Shown piece after piece: positions 1 through 6,905 of a stretch of 13,955 nt of DNA (position 1 is the first letter of the stretch; each line of letters begins with the position of its first letter). The notes beneath the pieces were generated by a model, which ran no database searches, was not told the DNA's origin, and worked only from the letters and a program-made list of their open reading frames with translations. The stretch is from Planctomycetota bacterium (GTDB lineage: Bacteria; Planctomycetota; Planctomycetia; Pirellulales; Lacipirellulaceae). The stretch lies in the NCBI GenBank assembly GCA_024278035.1, contig JAJRUA010000314.1:1-13955 (forward strand), given 5' to 3'. The translations under genes were made by a program, and so were the position numbers.

Positions 1-299
1 GGGCGGGGCAGATGATCCTGTTCACCGAGCGGTGCATTCATGGATCGGCTCCCAATACGACCGATCGCCACCGATTGGCATTCAACATTCGGGCCATTCC
101 GACTAACATCCCTGTTTATACTAACAAGAAACATTACCGTTCGGTTTACAACGGTGGCAAATACCTGCTCGACAAGTGGGGGGTTGCCGTGCTGCGGGGC
201 GAAGATCGCCACCAGCTTAGCCGTACGGTAGCGGCCGAGTTGCTTGAGCGCGGCACGGTCGAAACCACCAACGAAGTTCCCCTACGCCGTGCAGCGTAA
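1..299 (+). CDS. Phytanoyl-CoA dioxygenase / chlorinating-enzyme family protein, 3' fragment
   Basis: This is the C-terminal part of a gene whose start lies outside the window; the reading frame is open from base 3 and ends at TAA 297-299. The segment CIHGSAPN followed by RLAFNIRAIP matches the end of the double-stranded beta-helix of Fe(II)/2-oxoglutarate oxygenases of the PhyH type. The His would be the distal iron ligand and a following Arg would bind 2-oxoglutarate. The tail DKWGVAVLRGEDRH resembles tails seen in the chlorinating-enzyme branch of this family. The proximal HxD (hydroxylase) or HxA/G (halogenase) motif that would separate the two activities lies upstream of the window, so the reaction cannot be assigned. 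A short-chain dehydrogenase follows 129 bases later on the same strand, and the two may act in one oxidative pathway. The in-frame ATG at 12 is internal to the domain and is not the true start. Confidence 0.62.
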   Translation, partial: AGQMILFTERCIHGSAPNTTDRHRLAFNIRAIPTNIPVYTNKKHYRSVYNGGKYLLDKWGVAVLRGEDRHQLSRTVAAELLERGTVETTNEVPLRRAA

Positions 300-428
300 A
301 CGGTTTTGCCGGTGAAGATGGGGAGTGTTTACTGCATGTCCTAAAATCTTCTGGAAGTGCCAGCTTTCTTTGCCGCTGGTACCCTCCCTGAGGGGGCTGG
401 GATAGGCGACTAGTAACGGAGTTCCCTC

Positions 429-1355
429 ATGCGTCCACTCGCTGGCAAATCGGCTCTCGTTACGGGAGCCGCTGGTGGCATTGGTCGGGCTATTGCGATG
501 CGATTAGCAGAAAAGGGGGTCCGCCTGGCCCTCGTGGATCGTGATCCGTTTGGCTTGGCGGCCACTCGCCGCGATGCGGAGCGAGTGGGTGTCGAAACGC
601 TCGAATACGTTTGTGATGTCGCCCGTCGGGAGGAAGTGACGAACGTCACCCAAGAGGTGATCGATCGTTGGGCTGGCGTTGATTTGCTCGTGAACAATGC
701 GGGCGTCACCTACCATGGACCAACGCACACGATGCCCGCCGAAGAGTGGGACCGGTTGATAGCGATCAACCTCAATTCCCATGTGCAGTTCACCTGTGAA
801 CTCTTGCCGTCGTTGCTTGCTCGGCCCGAGGCGCATGTGCTGAATGTTTGTAGCGTGCTGGGTCTTTCGGGAATGCCTCGCGTTGCCGCCTACTGTACGA
901 GCAAGTTTGCGATGGTCGGTTTTAGTGAATCGCTCCGGGCAGAGTATGGCCGAGTGGGCCTGGGCGTCACGGCACTTTGCCCTGGCTTTGTCCGTACGGG
1001 CCTGTTTAGCGCGGCCCGTCCCGAGCGGGAAGGAGGCGAGACAAAATCGCCGCCAGCATGGCTTTGCGTGACGCCCGAGCGCGTCGCCGATCGGGCAGTA
1101 CGTGCAATTGAGCGGAATGAACAACGGACCGTGATCGATCCACGAGGGCGCGCAATCTACGCCGTCAAGCAGTTCGCGCCAAGATTTTTCGATACGATTC
1201 TTGCACTCGGTCGGAGCAAGCGGATCGCAAGAAAAGAGCGAGAGCTGATCGCCTTGTCACTCGATCGAGAGCAGGCCATTCGCCTACGCTTAGGGTTGGC
1301 TGAGAAGGGCAGGGGGGGCGAGCCGGCTCCAACGATCAAACGCAAAGTAGCGTAA
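429..1355 (+). CDS. SDR-family NAD(P)-dependent oxidoreductase
   Basis: A 308-residue classical short-chain dehydrogenase. Its N-terminal Rossmann fold carries TGAAGGIG (residues 12-19) for the dinucleotide. An Asp at 37 ends beta-2 and leans toward NAD, although Arg38 follows it. NNAG is at 89-92. The catalytic tetrad Asn114, Ser142, Tyr155 and Lys159 is intact, and the PG motif is at 185-186. The core is about 250 residues; the remaining 60 or so, rich in Arg and Lys, form an amphipathic C-terminal extension of the kind seen in membrane-associated SDRs. GGAG at 418-421, seven bases before the ATG, supports this start. The substrate cannot be told from sequence. Proximity to the PhyH-type gene suggests, but does not prove, a shared pathway. 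A hairpin at 1369-1392 lies just after the stop codon. Confidence 0.9.
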   Translation: MRPLAGKSALVTGAAGGIGRAIAMRLAEKGVRLALVDRDPFGLAATRRDAERVGVETLEYVCDVARREEVTNVTQEVIDRWAGVDLLVNNAGVTYHGPTHTMPAEEWDRLIAINLNSHVQFTCELLPSLLARPEAHVLNVCSVLGLSGMPRVAAYCTSKFAMVGFSESLRAEYGRVGLGVTALCPGFVRTGLFSAARPEREGGETKSPPAWLCVTPERVADRAVRAIERNEQRTVIDPRGRAIYAVKQFAPRFFDTILALGRSKRIARKERELIALSLDREQAIRLRLGLAEKGRGGEPAPTIKRKVA

Positions 1356-1741
1356 GTTACACAGACAAAGCGCTAGGGCGTTGCCCTAGGCTACGGAGGG
1401 TGAGGCCTTTGGCCCCCAAGCCAACCGGCTGTTACTTGGCCCGGCTCATCCCCTGCTTTCTCCCAATAGCTCCCTCGCACCCTTCCTCTGAAACGGGGCT
1501 ATTGATGGATACGTCAGCAACTTTCCTCATGATTTGCGTTCGTTCGGCTAAAACCGGCCTTCCGCTGGTCGGCCTGACGCTTTGCTTGCGCAGGCATGCA
1601 TAAAGCGAGAAACTCCCGTTTTTCTCGGGAATAACCTCGGCTTTGCTGGCGAAAAGGTTATTGAACCGAGTGCCCCTTTGCCATGTTACGATGAAAAGGC
1701 AGGCAAAAACCAACACGAAAAACATAAGGAGGGTGAACCGA
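1356..1741 (+). other. Noncoding stretch between the SDR and sigma-factor genes
   Basis: These 386 bases hold no convincing gene. The short open frames here (for example 1400-1603) have no recognisable motif or ribosome binding site. The stretch contains a hairpin pair at 1369-1414 and a weaker stem-loop at 1606-1627, with arms CGAGAAA and TTTCTCG around an 8-base loop. The 5' leader and promoter of the sigma-factor gene must lie near its end. A GAAC at 1663-1666 resembles an ECF-type -35 element and would allow autoregulation, but no clear -10 partner is visible, so no promoter is called. Confidence 0.6.
1369..1414. repeat. Two adjacent hairpins, probable dispersed intergenic repeat
   Basis: The first hairpin has arms AGC-G-CTAGGGC (1369-1379) and GCCCTAGGCT (1383-1392) around a GTT loop, giving ten base pairs with one bulged G. 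The second is GGCC-TTT-GGCC at 1404-1414. The pair begins 14 bases after the SDR stop codon. It could fold in the transcript and act as a terminator or 3'-end stabiliser, but no T-run follows the stem, so a classical intrinsic terminator is unlikely. Similar CTAGGGC/GCCCTAG hairpins followed by GGCC stems are, from memory, common between genes in planctomycetes. Confidence 0.6.
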
Positions 1742-1744
1742 GTG
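1726..1744 (+). promoter_or_regulatory. Ribosome binding site and GTG start of the ECF sigma gene
   Basis: AAGGAGGG at 1726-1733 is a near-perfect Shine-Dalgarno sequence, eight bases before the GTG at 1742-1744. It is the strongest such site in the window. It decides the start of the sigma factor, because the upstream in-frame ATGs at 1643 and 1691 lack a comparable site and would add residues with no family resemblance. Confidence 0.85.
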
Positions 1745-2275
1745 GCGCTCGAAAGGACCGACTTCCAAAGAATCGTCGAAGAGCATGGGCCGGTGTTGTA
1801 TCGCCTTGCCTACCGCTTGTTGGGCGATGCGCATGACGCCGAAGAGGTGGTCCAGGAGGCGCTGCGCAGTGCGTGGACCAGCCGAGAGCGTTTCGACTCG
1901 AGCCGTGGCCTACGGGCATGGCTCGCATCGATCTTGCGGCGGCGGGTGGTGGATCGTTGGCGCAAGATTGGACGTACGCCGCCGATTGCCTCAGGCGACC
2001 ATGTGCTGGACATTCCGACCGAAGGGGAGGACCCCTTAGCACTAGAATACACCGACGAAATGCAGCAGGCACTCGACATGCTATCCGACGAAATGCGCGA
2101 AGCGCTCTTGTTGGTGGTAGTCGCGGAGCTGACCCATCAAGAGGCGGCCGAGGGACTCGACGTTCCGCTTGGAACAATGCTGTCGCGTGTCAGCCGTGCC
2201 AGGAGTCGGTTACGTGAAAACTTGGTCCAGATCGAAACGATGAAGATGAAAGCGACGCCTGCTGCAACAAGCTAA
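1742..2275 (+). CDS. RNA polymerase sigma factor, ECF subfamily
   Basis: A 177-residue two-domain sigma factor that would direct RNA polymerase to a regulon of alternative promoters. Region 2 spans about residues 8-75 and includes RLAYRLLGDAHDAEEVVQEA, the core-binding and -10 recognition helix pattern, plus the Trp- and Arg-rich stretch LRAWLASILRRRVVDRWR. After a short linker, region 4 spans about 105-160: DMLSDEMREALLLVVVAELT followed by the helix-turn-helix QEAAEGLDVPLGTMLSRVSRARSRLR. The GTG start at 1742 is chosen because of the strong ribosome binding site in front of it; starting at ATG 1643 would add 33 unrelated residues. No transmembrane anti-sigma gene is adjacent. The next gene, 50 bases downstream, encodes a 75-residue soluble protein that may be a partner. 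The signal sensed and the target promoters are unknown. Confidence 0.9.
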   Translation: MALERTDFQRIVEEHGPVLYRLAYRLLGDAHDAEEVVQEALRSAWTSRERFDSSRGLRAWLASILRRRVVDRWRKIGRTPPIASGDHVLDIPTEGEDPLALEYTDEMQQALDMLSDEMREALLLVVVAELTHQEAAEGLDVPLGTMLSRVSRARSRLRENLVQIETMKMKATPAATS

Positions 2276-2325
2276 CCCTATTTTTTCTTGCCTCATTTGC
2301 CTACAGCCTCCACTGCCTCACGATT

Positions 2326-2553
2326 ATGTCTAGCGATTCTTCCTTATCGATGAGCCCTTCCGATAGCGGACTGCTGGAAGGCCCTGCCGTGCCGCCTCAT
2401 GTGAGTGGTGCGCCACGCCATGCGGAAGACCCGCGCCGACCCGCGCCGCCTGTGGTTCCGGTCGATATTGAAGACCTCGAAGCATCGCTTTGTAACGCAC
2501 CACTTCCCAAGGGATTTTTGGGCCGTTTGCGGCAAATGGTTGACCAGCTTTAG
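2326..2553 (+). CDS. Small hypothetical protein downstream of the ECF sigma gene
   Basis: A 75-residue protein that I cannot assign to a named family. The first 45 residues are Ser- and Pro-rich and look disordered. The last 30 read as an acidic-then-basic amphipathic helix: DIEDLEASLCNAPLPKGF, then LGRLRQMVDQL. The pattern 'L-x-x-x-L, x-x-P-x-P-x-G-hydrophobic-x-x-R-L' is reminiscent of short N-terminal segments in planctomycete anti-sigma-type proteins, but this is a weak resemblance. It starts 50 bases after the sigma-factor stop codon with no clear Shine-Dalgarno. Codon use resembles the neighbours and the frame is uninterrupted, which favours a real gene. There is no signal peptide or membrane segment. 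Confidence 0.5.
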   Translation: MSSDSSLSMSPSDSGLLEGPAVPPHVSGAPRHAEDPRRPAPPVVPVDIEDLEASLCNAPLPKGFLGRLRQMVDQL

Positions 2554-2735
2554 AGGACAGGAGGCTTGAGAGAGCCAGGAGGCCCACTGTAGGACGGACC
2601 TGAACGGTTGTGCGGTTTGGCGAAGCGTGGCGATTCGCTCTCCGGTCGGTTTTTGACACGCCAACTGTAGCCGCTGGTTACCGTTCGGTGCAGAATGGAG
2701 GGGAAGGCTCGAAACGTTAACCTCCGCAAGTCCAC

Positions 2736-5648
2736 ATGCGATTCTCTTTTCCTCTCGACACCTCTTGGCGGACGCTCGCTATCTTGATGGTGGCTGTCTG
2801 TTGGGTAGGGAATGCTGCTTTTGCGAGCGAAGCGGGCTTTGCAAGCGACACGGGCGAGCGCTTCCTTGAACAGCTTCGGAAGCATGGCCACGACGATCTT
2901 GTTCTTGAGTACCTGGATCGGGTCGAGAGCGATCCGCTCGCTTCGCCCGAGTTGCGCCAGCGAGCCCCGTTCGAGAGACTTTCGGCTCTTGTTGCTAAAG
3001 CAGCAACGATTCCGGATGCCCGCCAACGTATCGAATCGCTTGAGGAGGCTGCCGTTGCGATCGATAACGCGCCCGTTCCGCCCAGCCGCAAAGCGGCTTC
3101 GGCAGTTGTCGATGCACGGGGCCAATTGGCACTTGCACTGGCCGATGCTGCTTTGCGTCAGGCGCTGGCAGCACGGAGTGCATCGGGCGTGCCGCTCTCG
3201 GCTGCCCAAAAATCCTTCGCTACCGCTCAGGTACGTCTTGCGCAGGCTGGCGATGCGTTGGATGCGGAGCTGGATCAACTTAAAGGAGTGGCTCCCGACA
3301 GCGAAGCGGGGGCTCGCCGACTCGATTTGCGGGCCAGACTGGCCCAACTGCGAGTCTTGTCGGCTCGGCTGCTCCACGAAGAGGCGATGGTCCATCCGGC
3401 CGGTTCTTCCGAACGAAAAAAACTCAATCGGCAAGCTGCTGATCGTTTAGCCAAGCTGTATGAAAAATACTCTAAGTGGGTCGTCGGCCTTTATGCCCAT
3501 CTTTACGAAGGGCGTTGCTATCGTTGGCTCGACGAACAAACGCTGGCGCTCGGTTGTTTTGAGGACCTTATCCAGCAGCCTGCCACGACGCGGGAGTTGC
3601 GGACAGTGGTAACCCTCGCCCAGGCAGAAATGGCTGCGCTGTGGGTCGAAGCGGGGGAGACGCCGCGCGTTCTGGCTGGTCCGTCCGACTGGCTCAGGGA
3701 TTTGCCGGGCGACGAGAGCACGACGGGCGAGACGGCCGTGCTCCACTACTGGGTTGGCAAGGCGGAAGCCGCCGAAGCAGCTAGCGACGAGAAAAGCCAA
3801 GTCCAACGTCGCCGGCTTCTCACCAGTGCAAGAGACCATTTTGCTGTTGCCGGGCGATTGCCGGGCGAGGTGCAGGCCGAGGCTCGGCTTGCTTGGAGCG
3901 AGGCAAGCGCGGCGCTCGGCGTCGATACGACCGTGCCGGAGAGCTTTGACCAAGCCTACCAAGCAGGCAAAGAAGCCCTCGCGACGTTTTCCTTGACGCA
4001 CGCAGAGGAACAGGGCAAAGCGGCCCGGCGGGCGTTGGAAGCGGCCCTACGGCTTGCAGGTAATGAAGCCGAGCCAGAGCAGGTCAACGAATCGCGGTAC
4101 CTGCTGGCATGGCTCGATTGGAACACGGGGGCCGACCGACATGCGGCTGCCAAGGCTCGCTATGTTGCCCAGCGATTTACGGACGACCCGTCCGCCGAAC
4201 CGTCGGCTCGGCTTGCGCTGGCGGCGATGGAGCGACTTCTCCAGCAAACAAAAGAGACCTCACAAGCAGAAAAAACACGCGACCAACTTCTAGAGTTTGC
4301 AAAGTTTGCTGCGAAACAATGGCCCGAAGGGGAAACGGCCGATGCTGCCTATGCCGCCTTGCTGAACAACGCGCTCCGTTCGGGCGACGATGCGGAAGCA
4401 GAACGAGTGCTTGCCGAAGTTGCCGACGAGCAACGCCCTGTGCTTGCGCTTCGCTATGGATTGGCAAAATGGGAGAAAGCGATTCGAGATAAGGGGAGCG
4501 ATCGGCGGAAGCTCCGCGGGCGATTACAAGAAGCGTACGCTGCTGCGGTGGATTCCGAAATCTCTGAACGACTGCTCTCCACCGCCGCCCTCTATCTGGC
4601 CCAAGAAGCTCTTGCTGCGGGGGATGCCTCGGCAGCGATCCAATTGCTCGACACTCCCCATCACGGGCCGGCGGCTCTGCTGAACCGGTCGGTCAACGAT
4701 TCGTTTGCCCAACAGACCGTTCTTACGCTTGTCCAAGCGACCGCTATCGCTGACGACCCTAGTCGTGCAAAGCAATCGCTAAAGCAATTGGACAAAGTGC
4801 TCGCCGCCCTTGCCGAAGACCAGCAGCGCCGGGTACTGCTAACGCTCGGTTCCAAGTTACGAAAAGCGATTGATTTATCGTCCGACCCTCCAGCCTCTTC
4901 CTTACTTTTGACAACCGGAAAAGTGTTAGCGCGTCTCGAAAAAGTGATGGAGAACTCGGATTGGAATACGACGTTGTGGGTGGCTCAAACGGAACTCAAG
5001 CTGGGAGAATTGGGGCTCGACAACGAAGCACGGGTTCGCATTGCTAGCGGGGCATTTCAAACGCTGCTCGATCGTTCGGCGAGCGAGCCAGGGTTTGCCC
5101 CCTCAACCACTTCGGTGCTTGCCGTCCGTTTGCAACTAGCCCAGTGCGACCGCCAGCTTGGCAAATACCGTGAGGCGATCAAGGGTTTTGAGCACTTGCT
5201 CGCCAAGCGCTCCGCCATGCTCGAAGTTCAAGTCGCGGCTGCCCAGACGCTTCAGGAGTGGGGCGTTAAGAGTCGCTCTCCCGAGCGGCTGGAAGATTCG
5301 ATCGCCGGTACCTCGCCCAGCAAACAGGGGAAAAACCTCGTCTGGGGGTGGTCCAAAATCGCCGCCGTGGCGGCACGCGGCGTGGCGACCCACCCGGCCC
5401 ACCAGAAGGCTTTTTTTGAAGCGTGGCTTAATGTGGCCAGGAGCCGCTACCTCGTCGGCACGCTCACAACGGGCCCGCGCCGTGACGAACAATTCCGCAA
5501 AGCGACGAACACCATCCGGGCAATGGTCCGGCAGCATTCCGACTTGGGCGGTGAGGAAATGCGTGCTCAATTCGACCAACTACTCCGCGAAATCCAAACC
5601 GCCTCCGGCACCCAAGCTCAAGGGCTTTCTGCCTTTAAGAAACATTGA
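2736..5648 (+). CDS. Large exported TPR-type helical repeat protein
   Basis: A 970-residue protein with an N-terminal Sec signal peptide: a charged start, the hydrophobic stretch TLAILMVAVCWVGNAAF, and likely cleavage after Ala30 (AFA|SEA). The rest is almost entirely alpha-helical and Ala/Leu/Glu-rich. It shows many degenerate TPR-like helix pairs, for example around residues 245-285 (GLYAHLYEGRCYRWL... with ALGCFEDL) and again around 810-840 (LQLAQCDRQLGKYREAIKGF). No enzymatic motif was found. It probably works in the periplasm as a scaffold or substrate-binding arm. It opens a same-strand block: the second TPR gene begins 41 bases later, followed by ExbB- and two ExbD-type genes. That context suggests it is a partner of the proton-driven complex. 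There is no clear Shine-Dalgarno before the ATG; the start is chosen because it gives a complete signal peptide. Confidence 0.82.
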   Translation: MRFSFPLDTSWRTLAILMVAVCWVGNAAFASEAGFASDTGERFLEQLRKHGHDDLVLEYLDRVESDPLASPELRQRAPFERLSALVAKAATIPDARQRIESLEEAAVAIDNAPVPPSRKAASAVVDARGQLALALADAALRQALAARSASGVPLSAAQKSFATAQVRLAQAGDALDAELDQLKGVAPDSEAGARRLDLRARLAQLRVLSARLLHEEAMVHPAGSSERKKLNRQAADRLAKLYEKYSKWVVGLYAHLYEGRCYRWLDEQTLALGCFEDLIQQPATTRELRTVVTLAQAEMAALWVEAGETPRVLAGPSDWLRDLPGDESTTGETAVLHYWVGKAEAAEAASDEKSQVQRRRLLTSARDHFAVAGRLPGEVQAEARLAWSEASAALGVDTTVPESFDQAYQAGKEALATFSLTHAEEQGKAARRALEAALRLAGNEAEPEQVNESRYLLAWLDWNTGADRHAAAKARYVAQRFTDDPSAEPSARLALAAMERLLQQTKETSQAEKTRDQLLEFAKFAAKQWPEGETADAAYAALLNNALRSGDDAEAERVLAEVADEQRPVLALRYGLAKWEKAIRDKGSDRRKLRGRLQEAYAAAVDSEISERLLSTAALYLAQEALAAGDASAAIQLLDTPHHGPAALLNRSVNDSFAQQTVLTLVQATAIADDPSRAKQSLKQLDKVLAALAEDQQRRVLLTLGSKLRKAIDLSSDPPASSLLLTTGKVLARLEKVMENSDWNTTLWVAQTELKLGELGLDNEARVRIASGAFQTLLDRSASEPGFAPSTTSVLAVRLQLAQCDRQLGKYREAIKGFEHLLAKRSAMLEVQVAAAQTLQEWGVKSRSPERLEDSIAGTSPSKQGKNLVWGWSKIAAVAARGVATHPAHQKAFFEAWLNVARSRYLVGTLTTGPRRDEQFRKATNTIRAMVRQHSDLGGEEMRAQFDQLLREIQTASGTQAQGLSAFKKH

Positions 5649-5689
5649 AATAAAGTGAACCTCGCTTGCTTGTTCGTAACAACTATAGA

Positions 5690-6742
5690 ATGAAAACACT
5701 TCTCCCTCTTACTCCGTTTTGCGTCGGAATTTTTCTCATCCTTTTCGCTTTGCAAGCGGGTGCGCAGGATCGGATTCGCCTGTTGTCGGGCTCCGTGTCG
5801 GGGGAGATCACGCAGACGACCCGGCTGGAGGTGACGATTGAGAAGAAAGGCGAAGAGACCGTTGTTCCGATCACTCGAATCCGCAGTTTGCTCTTCGGCG
5901 GAGAACCTTCGGTCTTGTCGCAGGCTCGTGTTAATATCGAGAACGGCGGCTACAAAACGGCACAGAAAAAACTCGCCTCGATTTCTAAAGAGAGTTTGAA
6001 GAAGCGACTGGTCCGGCAAGACGTTGCCTATTATCAGGCGCTCTGCCTAGCGAAGCTGGCAATAGCAGGAGAGTCCGATCCGGCGGAGGCGGGGCGTGCG
6101 CTTCGTGCTTTTGCTCGTGAGCATGGCGATAGTTACCATTATTATGGTGCCGTTCGAACGATGGGGGACTTGCTCGTCGCAATCGATCGGCCCGACGATG
6201 CAATCAAGTTGTATGGCCGACTCACATCGACCCCCTACGTTTCAATGCAAGTTCGAGGCGAGATGCTTTCTGGCCGGGCCCTGCAGGCCGCAGGAAGACA
6301 CGCCGAAGCGATCGCTCGCTTCGATGTGGCCCTTCGATTGAAGTCAGACGAACTGACGGGCGACGTCGCAGAGCGAACCGGGCGACAGCAACTGGCCGCT
6401 CAACTGGGAAAGGCGGAAAGCCTTGCTATAACAGGCGAAATCGATTCCGCATTAGAATTGACGAGCGAGGTTCTTCGTAAGTGCGACCGAGGGGCAACAA
6501 CGCTACTCGCTGCTGCTTACAATACACGGGGGCGCTGCTACGAAGAATCGGGGCGTTCGACCGATGCGATGCTCGCCTATCTTCATACGGACCTGCTCTT
6601 TTCTAGTGATACGGCGACCCATGCCGAGGCGCTTCACCACTTGGCGGCACTTTGGAAGAAGGCGGGTAAGCGAGAAGAGGCAAAAGAGGCAAACAATGAA
6701 CTTCAGCGTCGCTATGGTAACACGAAGAAGCGAGGCCCTTAG
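5690..6742 (+). CDS. Exported TPR protein with N-terminal beta-rich segment
   Basis: A 350-residue exported protein. Residues 1-25 are a signal peptide (MKTLLPLTPF then CVGIFLILFALQAGA) with cleavage before Gln26. Residues 27-70 form a beta-rich stretch (DRIRLLSGSVSGEI... and TVVPITRIRSLLFGGEP) of the kind found in planctomycete proteins that precede TPR arrays. From about residue 75 to the end there are helical TPR-like repeats, including ARVNIENGGYKTAQKKL, PDDAIKLYGRL, AGRHAEAIARFDVAL and YNTRGRCYEESGRSTDAMLAY. ATG 5690 is preferred over the upstream in-frame TTG at 5666 because it starts directly at the signal peptide. The gene lies 41 bases after the 970-residue TPR gene and 163 bases before the ExbB-type gene. 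It is probably co-transcribed with them and acts in the periplasm with the ExbB/ExbD complex. Confidence 0.82.
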   Translation: MKTLLPLTPFCVGIFLILFALQAGAQDRIRLLSGSVSGEITQTTRLEVTIEKKGEETVVPITRIRSLLFGGEPSVLSQARVNIENGGYKTAQKKLASISKESLKKRLVRQDVAYYQALCLAKLAIAGESDPAEAGRALRAFAREHGDSYHYYGAVRTMGDLLVAIDRPDDAIKLYGRLTSTPYVSMQVRGEMLSGRALQAAGRHAEAIARFDVALRLKSDELTGDVAERTGRQQLAAQLGKAESLAITGEIDSALELTSEVLRKCDRGATTLLAAAYNTRGRCYEESGRSTDAMLAYLHTDLLFSSDTATHAEALHHLAALWKKAGKREEAKEANNELQRRYGNTKKRGP

Positions 6743-6750
6743 GCGTGCGT

Positions 6751-6796
6751 CCCGTGCCAGGATGGCCCGGCTATAGCCGGGCCATCCTGGCACGGG
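6751..6796. repeat. Perfect 46-bp palindrome
   Basis: Two 23-base arms (6751-6773 and 6774-6796) are exact reverse complements with no spacer. The left arm opens CCCGTGCCAGGATGGCCCGG and the centre is CTATAG. It begins eight bases after the stop codon of the second TPR gene and lies 109 bases before the ExbB-type gene. In RNA it would form a very stable hairpin; in DNA it could extrude a cruciform. No T-run follows on either side, so a classical intrinsic terminator is not indicated, but attenuation or protection of the upstream mRNA is plausible. Confidence 0.95.
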
Positions 6797-6905
6797 AAGA
6801 AGTCGGCAAAGAGAACTAGACAGACTTACGAAACGAGCTTCCAATAGTCCATCGACGGCGACAAGGCTATCCGAAACGCAGACACAAGAGGCAAAGGAAT
6901 CACTT

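Noticed and set aside
301..316. A 15-base identity (TTTTGCCGGTGAAGA) between the start and the very end of the window
   Set aside because: At the far end it encodes ordinary residues of a Tat signal (VFAGED); a match of this length in 14 kb can arise by chance and there is no flanking similarity.
382..394. CCCTC-CCT-GAGGG stem-loop before the SDR gene as a riboswitch
   Set aside because: Only five base pairs and no conserved aptamer motif; too little to call.
504..1124. A 206-codon minus-strand open frame opposite the SDR gene
   Set aside because: The plus-strand SDR carries a complete catalytic tetrad and cofactor motif; the antisense translation resembles no protein family.
1400..1603. 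A 67-codon plus-strand open frame in the gap before the sigma gene
   Set aside because: It overlaps hairpin sequence, has no ribosome binding site and no recognisable composition or motif; treated as noncoding.
2550..3434. A 294-codon open frame on the minus strand, opposite the large TPR gene
   Set aside because: It lies wholly antisense to a gene with a signal peptide and consistent helical repeats. Its translation is rich in Arg, Ser, Cys and His with no domain pattern, as expected for a shadow frame in GC-rich DNA.
3447..4001. A 184-codon minus-strand open frame
   Set aside because: Antisense to the TPR gene, with no motif, ribosome binding site or family resemblance.
5684..5692. TATAGA directly before the ATG of the second TPR gene as a promoter
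   Set aside because: It abuts the start codon, so transcription would begin inside the gene; co-transcription from upstream is more likely.
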